Below are positions 12,324 through 23,660 of a stretch of DNA of 64,000 bases, in pieces. The position numbers and the translations under genes were made by a program. The notes under the pieces are model-generated. The model worked only from the letters and a program-made list of their open reading frames with translations, ran no database searches and was not told the DNA's origin. Location: NCBI RefSeq assembly GCF_000003815.2, contig NW_023365725.1, positions 57,758 through 121,757 of the forward strand. The letters run 5' to 3'. Numbering within the stretch: position 1 is the stretch's first letter; the number at the start of each line of letters is the position of its first letter. The DNA is from Branchiostoma floridae. Taxonomy: Eukaryota > Chordata > Leptocardii > Amphioxiformes > Branchiostomatidae.

Positions 12324-15300
12324 ATGGCGGGAGTTAGTCACTGGATGTTACTTGGGCTGTTCCTGTGGTGTTGTTCGGCGGTTATGTCGCAGATTAAATT
12401 AAGAGGGTAAGTGGAAACCTAGAAACTTAAGTTGGTCATATCTCCCGACACCTCGGACGAACTCCTTTTTTAAAAACTGAAGAAAGCCTGAAACAAGAAC
12501 AGAAGGTCGTAGGTCACTGCATGGTACGTTTATGACGAATAGAAATGTGACATAAAAGTGCGAAAAAGGTCCAACGGATAGTATTTAGTAGCCTGGATAC
12601 CATACCCCAACCTCAAAATTATCTTTCGTGTTGGGGTCTGGCAGGATGGCTGTAGAAAGGTTCTCGAAGGCCCTTGATCAGAGGGAGGAGAAGCTAGGAT
12701 TGATGACCACTCTCACCACAGGTAGCCAGCTACAACACACCACAGTTGGTCAGCAGGCTATCACAGTAGCGAACCAGGTACTTAGTGGCCACTGTTATGG
12801 ATTTAAAAAATACAGTTGGGGGTCTTTAACCAATCATGGTAGGGGTGTAATTACCTCCCACTGATCCTGCTGATCCTGCTCCTGTTCTATTGGTGGAGTT
12901 TTTTGCCCACTATAAGGGGCAAAATTGAGGAGCCGGCCTATGTCATCCGGCCAGACCCCTGCACGATAGATACTTGAGATCGGGCTGGGGTTTGGTAACC
13001 AGGCTAAGCATTTAGTGGATCGTGAATTTCTTTTAACTGGCCATGTCAGACACGTTGTATCCATCCATAGGCTGAGCTTAATTAATTCATTTACTGAATG
13101 CTTTTTAATGTACGCAAGACTAGTAGGAACTTTATCATTTGTTTTTTGTTCATTGTATGACAAGACTTCTCGTAGCTGCTTGTTTTCTTTAAGCAAGATT
13201 TCACACAGGTATAAAGTATGTCTTAAATACGTAATTCAGCATCTTCAGCTGTGCAGTATCATTGACTGAATCAAGTAAACCAATCTATATGTAATGTGAA
13301 GCAGCATACATGCTTTAGTTCCAAAAATTGATAGCTTTCGGAACATAACACTCTTTTGTCAAGTTTAGAACTCCTTTAAGGCAATATCACTTTGACCAAA
13401 AATCACTCTAAACTCGTGCACTCGATTCATTTAAAATTTGATAAAAGCTGATGCTTTTTATACCAGTACAATCCAAAGAAGACTTTTGAGAGGTCCAAGC
13501 CTTGGTAACCTCCACATTTTGATATATGGCGTCTTGTCAACATGTTCCACCTTTCCCTACACAGACCTGAAGGCAGTGTCTGCACTTTCGTCAACACCCG
13601 CCAGGTGAGTTACCAGGTGGAACTAAGGCGGAAACGGACCACGGATTTTGTGGACTACATCGCCTCCTACCTGGGTCTTCAACACGAGAAAAGGTAGAGT
13701 TAATACAGAAAGACAAGTATTTTTGTTTCATTTTGTGTGTGATTAGACGAGTTGAGCACTCTCAGGTAACATTGGGAAACTCACTTTTTCAGATATGACC
13801 TTATAACATCAACTACAAATGATAACAAAAAACAAAAAGGTTTGCTACAGTACCATGAAAAACCATCAGGACGTTCATAATCGACCTTGACTTTTGTCTT
13901 CCCAATACCTAGCCAAATACAAAATATCAGTACAATCCAACTAGAGATTTTAAGTTATGCTGACCACAGATATACGAAAACTCACGTGGGCGCACGCGCA
14001 CACACGCACACACACACACATTGGGTCTACATGGCTTTGATAGCTCCCTTTTTTTCGCCGTCACCTTTCCAGGGTCCCACGAGCACTGGTTACCCGGTAC
14101 CAGACTGAGTATTTCATCAATTACAGGTGTTGTGTCGGCTGGAACCACATCGCAGATACCTGCCAAGGTGATCTTTTATTTTCCATCTTGTTCTCAAACT
14201 ACGTATACCTTTTTCAGTAGCGCGTGTAACTCAGTATTTAGAGGCACCATTTATGGCAAACAAAGTTGCTACAATGAATATCATCTGTCATTCTCATGAC
14301 GGCCAAAGGGAAGAGTAGCTTGCAGGTAGCTGAAAATGAGTTTGTTGCAATCGCCTCACCAGCTCTTAAATCTTGCACGATCTCTTTATTTACAGCATTA
14401 TCCTGTCAGATTTCTGCGTTAGGAATCTATCATTTTATCAAATTGTTTTCATTGGAACAAATGTGCATTAATGCAAAGAGGCTGCCATTTTTTTTTTACA
14501 GCCGACTGCCACTTCCCGTGTGTAAACGGGCTGTGTGTGGAGACAAGTGTCTGTGAATGTGACGAAGGATGGGAAGGAACACAGTGTGAAAAAGGTATAT
14601 GCTCACGTCAATTTAGTTTCTTTGCTTCATTGTCAAATATTCTTCCTTGTGCGTCTTCAATGGATATATTCAATGGAACTAATATAGCTGAAAGGATGGC
14701 AGCGACTATACGTAAGGCGGGAAATGGTGTAACTAGAGACTGGCAGGATGGGAAGGCTGGCTTAGCCCGGGTCCAAGGTTGCTTGGATGCACTAACAGGA
14801 AGTTAGGTCAAAGGTCCCATAAAAGTCCAATAATTGGCTATGACGGGTCATCTAATTCCCTGTCTTCAATTTCTTGCTGTAATCTGTTGCTTTATTTGAG
14901 ACAGAACATTGATGACAATGTATAAAACAAGAAAGTCATAAAATCTCATTTTACGGAGGTTCTTCCATGTCTTTTTTTTTAGCCGTGAGATGGTCCATGT
15001 TTGTTTGTTTATTTATCTATATGTTTATCTATGCTTCGAATCCCTACTTTACTTCAAATATCTACAACGTGCACGTGTTCGCAGCTTTTTTAACTGTTAT
15101 TTGTCGGCAGATACCGATGAATGTTGGTTCGATATTGTGAGCACACCTGCATCAATACGGAAGGATCCTACAACTGCTCCTGCGACCCGGGCTTTCATCT
15201 TATCAACGAGACAAGATGTTCAGGTAGAGAAAAACGTCTGCTTTGACGTTTGGTGAATTTTGTGCACGGCAGACAAAAACCTTATACAAAGGCTTGTAGC

Positions 15301-17045
15301 TGTTAAATCACTACCTATTCTGTCGCCTGTCTTTTACATAATGTATGGCAAATAAGACGATATGTATGTACCAAACTGCATTGAAGACCTTATTATTTCC
15401 TTCTTGCCCGAGTCAATTTTCGAGTACAGAGTCATCCTAAATAACAGCATCACCAGCAATTATTACAAGAAGTGTATTGTACTATGTAACTTGTGACGAA
15501 CACACAAATTCTGTTGTTGGACAGCCATCACACAATCACAAACGTACGTAATGTGCATTTTGTTGTATCTCAATGGCTACAGAGGAAGCCGACGTCGACG
15601 AATGCGCCACCGGAAACGGAGGTTGTGAGCAGAACTGCGTCAACACGTACCTGTCGTACCGCTGCACCTGTGACGATGGGTACACGCTCGGTACTGACGG
15701 TCACTCCTGCAACGGTACTTTACTTTACTTGCTAGTAATTTACGTATCCTCATCATTCCTCATCGTGGGGCATAAAGTTGTGAATTTCCTCCAAATCCAA
15801 TGGGGTCTGTGTAAAGGACTATGTTGCATCCCAGGTGATCCTATGGCCGCCCTAGTCACAGTGCGTCTCCATGTAGTTTTAGGGCGCCCTCGTTTTCTCT
15901 TCCACACAGGGGCGCAGTGTAGGGCACCTTTGCGGATACCGTCATCGGACATCCGTATAACATGGTCCAGCCATTTCAATCCTCTCATGGCAATTTCAGT
16001 AGATAGTTATCTTGTCTATATTTTTCTTTGTTGCTGATTTTGTTCGGCCAGAAGATACTATTTTTTTTTGTAGACAGCTATTGTCAAATACATCGAAATC
16101 ATGTCTGACTTTATAACTCTATAACGGTATGGATACTGCCAATATTTTTAAAAATCAGGATAGTCGATATTCTATGTTGTCAATACGAATAATTGTTTTA
16201 TTTTAAGATTGCAGGAAAGGAGTACTAATAGTTGGCAATGGCTGGGGTTCATTTTGCTATGTGACCTAGCGTAAATGTTTTTGATTAAGTCAACTTTGTA
16301 TATCGAATATCAATACCGTGATTTTGTGTATAAACGGGCTCTGTATGGAGACAATGGCCTGTGAATGCGACGGGGGGTGGTAAGGGGCAAAGTGTGAAAA
16401 GGTATATGCTCTCGTCAATTTAGTTTGTTTGCTTCATTGTCAAATATTCTTCCTTGTGCATCTTCAATAGATATATTCAATCAAACTAATATAACAGGAA
16501 GAATGGCAGCGACTATACGTAAGGCGGGAAATGGTGTAACCGGAGACTGGCAGGATGGGAAGGCTGGCTTAGCCCGGGTCCAAGGTTGCTTGGATCACTA
16601 ACAGGAAGTTAGGTCAAAGGTCCCATAAAAGTCCCAGAATTGCTGTAATTTGTTGTTGCTATATGGGAGACAGTGTCAAAATGCAAAGACATGATCTATG
16701 AGAACTTCTCCATTAATAATAATGGATAAAACAAGAAATTCCAAAAATCTCTCAACATGTTACGGGGTAAATATTCTTTTATGTCTTTTTTAGCCGCTAG
16801 ATGGTCCATGTTTGTTTATCTATCTATTTGTTATCTATGCTTTCCTACTCTACTTCAAATATCAAGAACGTGGAGATGCAGCTGTGCACGTGTTTTCAGC
16901 TTTTCTAATTGTTGTTTGTCCGCAGATATCGATGAATGTTGGTTCGGTATTGCGGAGTGTGAGCACACTTGCATCAATACGCAAGGATCCTACAACTGCT
17001 CCTGCGACCCGGGCTTCCATCTTATCAATGAAACAAGATGTGCAG
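12324..17045 (+). CDS. EMI-EGF gene, plus-strand inverted paralogue, damaged
   Basis: Mirror copy of the gene ending at 10708. Exons: signal peptide 12324-12406 ([20 protein letters not shown]), EMI 13565-13693 and 14073-14167 (TRYQTEYF...[12 protein letters not shown]), EGF 14502-14594 ([18 protein letters not shown]), broken cbEGF 15111-15223, cbEGF 15583-15714 ([12 protein letters not shown]), decayed EGF near 16325-16402, cbEGF 16926-17045 ([16 protein letters not shown]). Intact exons keep the sizes and phases of the minus copy. Because EGF exons are phase 1-1, skipping the two broken ones leaves an open frame (signal-EMI-EGF-cbEGF-cbEGF). No NIDO exons were found before the foldback element starting at 17401, so the 3' end is missing or displaced. 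It could be a pseudogene or a shortened, rearranged gene. Confidence 0.7.
13565..13693 (+). CDS. EMI domain first-half exon (plus copy)
   Basis: Acceptor CACAG, then in phase 2 with the signal exon reads [18 protein letters not shown], ending GLQHEK at an AG|GTAGAG donor. Nearly identical to 7318-7446 (minus), with the same 129 bp. Confidence 0.8.
14502..14594 (+). CDS. EGF-like exon, intact (plus copy)
   Basis: A 93-bp phase 1-1 exon after a T-rich acceptor. The protein [18 protein letters not shown] continues to a [10 protein letters not shown] end with all six EGF cysteines. It pairs with 5114-5206 on the minus strand and with the decayed repeat near 16325. Confidence 0.8.
15111..15223 (+). 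pseudogene. Calcium-binding EGF exon with 7-bp deletion
   Basis: Aligns to the intact exon 16926-17045 but lacks seven bases (CGGAGTG) after the codons for DECWFDI, so it is 113 instead of 120 bp and shifts frame. Splice sites (CGGCAG acceptor, CAG|GTAGAG donor) survive. Including it in an mRNA would break the frame; skipping it would not. Confidence 0.85.
15583..15714 (+). CDS. Calcium-binding EGF exon (plus copy)
   Basis: A 132-bp phase 1-1 exon with cbEGF signature DVDEC...NGGCEQNC...CTCDDGYTL, donor AACG|GTACTT. Matches minus exon 3868-3999. A LINE-like fragment lies directly downstream in the intron on the opposite strand. Confidence 0.8.
15740..15988 (-). mobile_element. LINE fragment (C-terminal tail)
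   Basis: The minus-strand frame has [20 protein letters not shown] followed by a [14 protein letters not shown] motif, typical of the segment after the reverse transcriptase in non-LTR retrotransposons. It lies immediately after the cbEGF exon 15583-15714. 5' truncated. Confidence 0.7.
16325..16402 (+). pseudogene. Decayed EGF exon
   Basis: Copy of 14502-14594: residues [17 protein letters not shown] are still readable. The acceptor and first codons are gone, a TAA follows the GGW codons, and one A is lost near the donor. The downstream intron (16403-16640) still matches 14595-14830 closely, so it came with the tandem duplication. Confidence 0.8.
16926..17045 (+). CDS. Calcium-binding EGF exon, intact duplicate
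   Basis: A 120-bp phase 1-1 exon, [20 protein letters not shown] and onward, six cysteines, donor CAG|GTAGAG. It is the undamaged sister of 15111-15223. The last gene-like exon before the repeat region. Confidence 0.8.
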
Positions 17046-17117
17046 GTAGAGGAAAACGTTTGCTTTAACTTTTGGTGAAGTTTGTGCATGGTAGACAAAA
17101 ATCTCATGCAAATGCTT

Positions 17118-17396
17118 ATACCCCCTTTCTACTGGGACGACGCTCTCACGGCGCTCTCTCTGCGACCTCAAATTTAGAAGAGCGCGATGAGAGCGCGGTG
17201 GGATCGCCATGGTCGCCACGGTCGCCATCACCTCCGTGACTGTTTTGAACCTGCTCAAAACAGTCGCCGTGAGAGCGCCGTGGATGGCGATCCAACGATG
17301 AGCGCAGAGAGAGCGCCAAGAGAGCGCGCAGAGAGCGCCGTGAGCGCCAACAGAGCGCACAGAGAGCGCGGCTAGCGCAATAGGTCTCAACAGTGG
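17118..17396. repeat. AGAGCGC-rich transposon remnant
   Basis: Starts CCCCCTTTCTACTGGGACGA, like the terminus of the complete element at 21031-21275, and continues as many AGAGCGC/GCGCTCT units. It borders the left TTAA of the foldback element, which may have inserted into it. ORFs here are low complexity. Confidence 0.55.
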
Positions 17397-18189
17397 TTAA
17401 AGGTGGGTTTACACCTGCGTATATTTTCATGCCGCATGAGTTCCGTTTTGACATTTTTCGACATTTTGACTAATTTCTTCAATACGCGGCCGCACGCACA
17501 AGTCGCACCTCTATCGCATCTGAATCGTCTTTAGAAAGTTTCAAGTACGCAGGCAAACGAAAATATACGCCCAGTTCGTCTGATAGTTTTGGACATGCAC
17601 AAAACTATCATTCGTACGCATTTTGGTGCCCAAAACGTTATGGATGCGCAATACAGTGGTCCCACGTCGGTCCATTGCGCTATGAAGACGCTACATGTCT
17701 GCGCTTTACACGCAGTAATACGCGGAAATCGCGGTAATGCGAGTACATAGCGTTCTTACAGCGCAGACACAACGCACCATGAGCGACCGTATAACGAATG
17801 CACACATAGATCACGATTTAGTACCGTGCGTTCTGCGATCGCTTTGCGCATACTACGCGTACTGATAGCGTGATCGACGCACACTCCAGATTTGGAATAA
17901 ATACGAAGGTGCATCTGACTCCAGACAAAAAAATCATCTCAAGATGTATATAACTTTATTGCACAACAATTGTACGAGGTACAAAGTATGGCATCTACAT
18001 AGCTACAGTGCGCATAGCACTGTAGTTATGTAGATGCCATACTTTTATCTACATAACTACAGTGCTTATAGCACTGTAGCTATGTAGATGCCATACTTTA
18101 CCTCTTAACTTTAGTTAAGGCTTATCTAACTAATACAGGAGTTGTATTATGGGATAAGTTTCTTACAATCATTGGAGGCTTTTACAATC

Positions 18190-18480
18190 ACTTGGGGAAT
18201 TTCTAATGTCTAAACCTTCTTTGATATATTTTCCTATATTTGCTATGCAGGGATTGTCACATGTCATTATGTATTTGAATTTGCACTTCAGGTCCATTTG
18301 GATAAATCCTTGTGTACAAAATGACAGCCTTCTGTATAGAGAATTGCGTATATCGGAATATTTGGGACATACAACCATAAGGTGATATTCGTCTTCTATT
18401 AGCTCTGGACAGAATGGACATCCCTCTGGTCGATAGGGATTTTTTGGAATCTTCCGGTTTATGATGTCAGATCCAGGCCA
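18190..18480 (-). mobile_element. LINE tail captured in left foldback arm
   Basis: The minus-strand frame has NPYRPEGCPFCPELIEDEYH and VVCPKYSDIRNSLYRRL, the C-x2-C...H...C arrangement found after the reverse transcriptase of many non-LTR elements. The same segment occurs inverted at about 20090-20330. Confidence 0.65.
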
Positions 18481-19063
18481 GGACTGACGAATTTGTACCG
18501 GGGGCATGGAGAAATGGTCACAACTTGCAGGACACCATGAATGCAGGACACTGGTCCCAACAGAGCCTCCAGGGACGGGAAGATGTAGAGGAACCTGCTC
18601 AAGCACCGGGTCAATTTGTGTGACACACGTGCCATTTTGTGTAACAGATATTTGACTTCATTTGCTGATAATGGCACTTATTTTGTGTGTAGAACCACAT
18701 GATATAAAGGTGCAATATAGAGCCATATTACAACTTTGAAAGAGGGCGTAAGGTTTCATAATTGTTTAATTTACGTGTTTGATAAAGATCTTGAATACGT
18801 TTTGTGGTGTGTATGAGTGTGATTTTTATAGTAGTTGAAATACTAAGATGATAGGGGAAATCATTAAGGACAAAGTGAAAACAAACACAATCTTAACAGT
18901 GCACATAATTTCTTAAGGTAAATGATGGCCCACATTTCTGTAAAAGCACAGTGTCACTGCTTTACTGCTTCGCAAATGAATAAAAAAACCTCTTCACTGT
19001 TTACTTGTCAATGTTCTACTTGCACTGCCTGTAAACAAAGGCATACGTAGTACAAAGGGTCCT

Positions 19064-19218
19064 NNNNNNNNNNNNNNNNNNNNNNNNNNNNNNNNNNNNN
19101 NNNNNNNNNNNNNNNNNNNNNNNNNNNNNNNNNNNNNNNNNNNNNNNNNNNNNNNNNNNNNNNNNNNNNNNNNNNNNNNNNNNNNNNNNNNNNNNNNNNN
19201 NNNNNNNNNNNNNNNNNN
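19064..19218. other. Assembly gap (155 N) at the foldback centre
   Basis: The gap sits at the turning point of the large inverted repeat, where assemblers commonly fail. True length unknown. Confidence 0.95.
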
Positions 19219-20089
19219 TTTGAATTATGACTTCAGCGTTTCATTTCGCATGAGATGCGTATGATTGCAACTGAAATGCGCAACAAAATTTTCCGTACTG
19301 CGAATAGATTCGTATGGGGTACGTATGTTGGGCGTTTTCCGGACGCACACAACGTCTACCGAACGCATGCCTGACGCACCTGGTGCTAACTGCATTCCAA
19401 GCGCATTTCAGGTGTGTCAGAGGAACAGTTTGTGTTACATATACTTTTGTTTGCGAGCATTGCCAATAGAGTATTTTTGTTAGAGGAACCCTTTGTACTA
19501 CGTATGCCTTTGTTTACAGGCAGTGCAAGTAGAACATTGACAAGTAAACAGTGAAGAGGTTTTTTTTATTCATTTGCGAAGCAGTAAAGCAGTGACACTG
19601 TGCTTTTACAGAAATGTGGGCCATCATTTACCTTAAGAAATTATGTGCACTGTTAAGATTGTGTTTGTTTTCGCTTTGTCCTTAATGATTTCCCCTATCA
19701 TCTTAGTTAGTATTTCAACTACTATAAAAATCACACTCATACACACCACAAAACGTATTCAAGATCTTTATCAAACACGTAAACATTATGAAACCTTACG
19801 CCCTCTTTCAAAGTTGTAATATGGCTCTATATTGCACCTTTATATCATGTGGTTCTACACGCAAAAAAGAGTGCCATTATCAGCAAATTAAGTCAAATAT
19901 CTGTTACACAAAATGGCACGTGTGTCACACAAATTGACCCAGTGCTTGAGCAGGTACATCTTCCCGTCCCTGGAGGCTCTGTTGGGACCAGTGTCCTGCA
20001 TTCATGGTGTCCTGCAAGTTGTGACCATCTCCCCATGCCCCCTGTACAAATTCGTCAGTCCTGGCCTGGATCTGACATCATAAACCGGA

Positions 20090-20330
20090 AGATTCCAAAA
20101 AATCCCTATCGACCAGAGGGTTTGTCCATTCTGTCCAGAGCAAATAGAAGACGAATATCACTTTATGGTTGTATGTCCCAAATATTCCGATATACGCAAT
20201 TCTCTATACAGAAGGCTGTCATTTTATACACAAGGATTTATCCAAATGGACCTGAAGTGCAAATTCAAATACATATAGAAATTCCCCAAATGATTGTAAA
20301 AGCCTCCAATAATTGTAAGAAACCCATAAT
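20090..20330 (+). mobile_element. LINE tail captured in right foldback arm
   Basis: Inverted counterpart of 18190-18480. The frame starts NPYRPEG and is then shifted before the cysteine motif, so this copy is more damaged. Confidence 0.6.
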
Positions 20331-21030
20331 ACAACTCCTGTATTAGTTAGATAAGCCTTAACTAAAGTTAAGAGGTACAAAGTATGGCATCTACATAACT
20401 ACAGTGCTATAAGCACTGTAGTTATGTAGATGCCATACTTTGTACCTCGTACAATTGTTGTGTAATAAAGTTATATACATCTTGAGATGATTTTTTTTGT
20501 CTGGAGTCAGATGCACCTTCGTATTTATTCCAAATCTGGAGTGTGCGTCGATCACGCTATCAGTACGCGTAGTATGCGCAAAGCGATCGCAGAACGCACG
20601 GTACTAAATCGTGATCTATGTGTGCATTCGTTATACGGTCGCTCATGGTGCGTTGTGTCTGCGCTGTAAGAACGCTATGTACTCGCATTACCGCGATTTC
20701 CGCGTATTACTGCGTGTAAAGCGCAAACATGTAGCGTCTTCATAGCGCAATCGACCGACGTGGGACCACTGTATTGCGCATCCATAACGTTTTGGGCACC
20801 AAACTGCGTACGAATGATAGTTTTGTGCATGTCCAAAACTATCAGACGAACTGGGCGTATATTTTCGTTTGCCTGCGTACGTGAAACTTTCTAAAGACGA
20901 TTCAGATGCGATAGAGGTGCGACTTGTGCGTGCGGCCGCGTATTGAAGAAATTAGTCAAAATGTCGAAAAATGTCAAAACGGAACTCATGCGGCATGAAA
21001 ATATACGCAGGTGTAAACCCACCTTTAAGA

Positions 21031-21275
21031 CCCCCTTTCCACTAGGACGGCGATCGCGCTGCGCGCTGACTGCGACCTATATAGGATATGTTTAACCTTC
21101 ACTTTCCTTCTAGGTATATACATACAAAATGTATAAGTATGACCGAGAAGACAACAAAACGAACAAAGTGTTAAAAAAATAGTTTCTCTTCTATACAATT
21201 CTTTGAGCGATCTGTCGAATTTTAGGTCGCAGAGAGAGCGCGGCGAGAGCGCCGTCCTAGTGGAAAGGGGGTATT
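21031..21275. mobile_element. Short inverted-repeat element (245 bp)
   Basis: Termini CCCCCTTTCCACTAGGACGG and complement, with AGAGAGCGCGGCGAGAGCGC near the right end. Complete at both ends, no ORF. Directly abuts the right TTAA of the foldback element. Confidence 0.7.
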
Positions 21276-21276
21276 A

Positions 21277-21450
21277 GTATGTATTGTTTACCCCTGACAA
21301 TCGATCGATAGTTTTAACGCGAGGCTTGATGAGTTCACACAGAGGTCAACGTGATACTTGAGGGACATGGGCAACGCAGCAATTTCGTACCCCGATATGA
21401 CGTTTGTAAATCACACACAGAAGTCTACCTATTTGTTTTTCGGCAACGTG
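21277..21450. repeat. Dispersed repeat family R1, copy 1
   Basis: Shares CGATCGAT...TTAACGCGAG, ACACAGAGGTCAACGTGATA and GCAACGCAGCAATTTCGTAC with 24946-25050 and 40527-40709. Non-coding; origin unknown. Confidence 0.55.
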
Positions 21451-21776
21451 CCCATGGCCAGGAATAGCAAACGTACAATCTGATGTTGGCTCTATAGCTG
21501 TTCTAAAAAGCTATATTAAATATTAGACCTTCGAAGTAAGATAATAAATTTTAAGTAAATTCTAGGAGAGGCCCTCCAGATTCCACGACGAGAGAATTAC
21601 CCCCTTGGTCCTCTCATGATTTACCCGCCAGTGACGCAGACCCTATACTATTTTTCACCTGAGCAATACATGTTTTCACGGGTAACAAAGTCTAAATGCA
21701 CAATTACATGTTAACAGACCGTAGTCTTTCGCGTCAAAGGTCACTGGTCACAAACGTTGCGAGAAGAATTCTTAGT

Positions 21777-21825
<49 letters not shown>

Positions 21826-23451
21826 ACTAACGTTGCCTTTAAGTTTGTCGAAAAAAATAAGCAAAAAAAAAGACGGTAGATAACACAATTCAATGGAAAA
21901 AGTGCAAGCAATTAGAAAAACAATCTGCGTTAGAGAAATGCGGACTGGATCGCATTCTAGGGTAATATATGTCGGGGGAAAATTCTAAGTTGGTGACATA
22001 ATTTGAAAAAAGCCCTTTATATGTTATTGTACAGTATCTACTTGAGTATATCAGGAAGATATCTTTTCATATATTGACCCCCAGATGCAGTGTAAGGGCG
22101 AGCGTGGAGTTCTGGAGCGGAAGAGGGAAGCAGAAGTGATGACACGAGAAAAGATTGGTGTTGTTAAAGGTGTAAGTTAAACCGTTGCAGATCTTTTGTA
22201 ACGATCCGGCAGAATCCCACGATGGTGCCTTTAGTATTTAGCGACTCGGCGGTATTGGCAAAAATGCAGCCTTGGAATTGTTTATCGGCCTACTGGCCGC
22301 AAACAAGATGGCGACCGGATGGCGTCCGGATCCCAAGATGGCGACCGCTACCCGTTGATGCCGACAGATTTAGCACTCAAACACCCAAATAATTTTATTT
22401 CCTGAATATTTGCACTAGTTTTCTCCCAAAATATTACGTAATGATAGCAAACAATGATAAACTTACTATTGAGAAGTAATATTGCTCAAGGTCAACCCCA
22501 AAAGTCGATGTGTTGAAAACTGTACATTTTGCAGGGGTCTTATTGCACACCATTAGAATTCAACACAGACTTTACTCTATAAAATCCACGGTGTTGTGAG
22601 AAAATGTAATATAGAATTAGGCTGGTTATTAAATGTTCAAATGGTACGTCAACATATTAGTTTGGGTTCCAGACGGACCCTGTTGACATATGTTTTGCTG
22701 TCTAAGGCATGAATTAAAACAACACTTAATAGCATTAAGGTAAACAACCGATCGCTGTTCCTCCCAGAAATCATTGTGAAAGCACAAATCACTACATGGG
22801 ATAAGAATCACATGCTATATTGTGTGTAGCTGCACTTATCTAATGATCTTATTTTGTCAATTTGACCTTAATGTGACGAGAGAATTTAGCACTTTGTCGT
22901 GGACTGAGTATCTTTATGGGATTTGTAATCGCACTACATATCTCCCTTGACTTTTGTGGACTCATACACACAACACCTGAGCTTTGAATGACGAAGAAAT
23001 ACACACTATGTCAACTACCGACGTATTGAAGTGGTTAGGGAGACAACAACAATAACAACTATGTCGAGTCACACAGTGGGTCCTCTAACTGAACATTAGA
23101 ATAAGGAAACTTCTGCCCACCTTGGTAGTGACGCCTAGATATTGGTTATCCTCGCTTTTCTTCGGTGATGATCCAGTAATTCACACCCCCTCGGTAAGCG
23201 TTCATTTGCAGATAAAAGTCCAATGTCCACTAATGAACCTCCCAGTCGGACAAATCCTCTGACGCAGCTTAAAAACAGCGATCTCACAATCGTACCTTTG
23301 AATCCAGTATGCGGTTTCACTATTTGACTTTAAGCGTTAGCTTTAACAAGACTGTCCAGGGAGCGGGACTTCAACTACTCTGTCTTCTCTTAACAATGGA
23401 AAACCGCACAGAGCGTGCGTCACAGTCAAGCAAACGTAGAACTGTAGATGT

Positions 23452-23660
23452 GCAAAGTCACCTGGGAAGGCGGAAGTGCGTGACACACCTGTTCAGGTGG
23501 GAAGTTCCAGCCTTTGATGTAAGGCAATAAAAAGTATTTTCGTATCTTTAACACGTTATCTGTATTTTCAACTATAAGAAAATGTTTTGTGTCATAGATT
23601 CAATATTTTTCTTTTACAATTTACACAGCAAAGAAAACGATTAAAGATAATTGCACTATA
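23452..23660. repeat. Duplicated segment R2, copy 1
   Basis: CAAAGTCACCTGGGAAGG, TGTTCAGGTGGGAAGT and ATTTACACAGCAAAGAAAAC recur in the same order at 40115-40325. Both R2 copies are followed by an R1 copy, pointing to a shared composite repeat. Confidence 0.6.

Larger units (their letters stand above)
14490..17100 (+). repeat. Internal tandem duplication in the plus EMI-EGF gene
   Basis: The stretch from about 14500 to 15260 (EGF exon, intron with GGCAGCGACTATACG, cbEGF exon, trailing intron) recurs from about 16320 to 17100 in the same order and orientation. The two copies are separated by the cbEGF exon at 15583 and a LINE fragment. Confidence 0.85.
17401..21024. mobile_element. Foldback element with about 1.6 kb inverted arms
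   Basis: Left arm 17401-19063 and right arm about 19485-21024 are inverted copies, with an unpaired centre containing the 155-N gap. Termini AGGTGGGTTTACACCTGCG and complement are flanked by TTAA (17397-17400, 21025-21028). Arms contain 70-bp hairpins built on TATGGCATCTACATAACTAC; the left arm has one extra unit. No transposase is seen. The TTAA target duplication is compatible with piggyBac-type mobilisation, but the family is not established. Confidence 0.8.

Noticed and set aside
12019-12341. ORFs upstream of the plus EMI-EGF start on both strands
   Set aside because: They translate promoter DNA and the tandem repeat; the mirrored region near 10700 does not conserve them as frames.
17025-17454. 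Arginine/serine/alanine-rich ORFs on both strands
   Set aside because: Low-complexity translation of AGAGCGC repeats of a transposon remnant.
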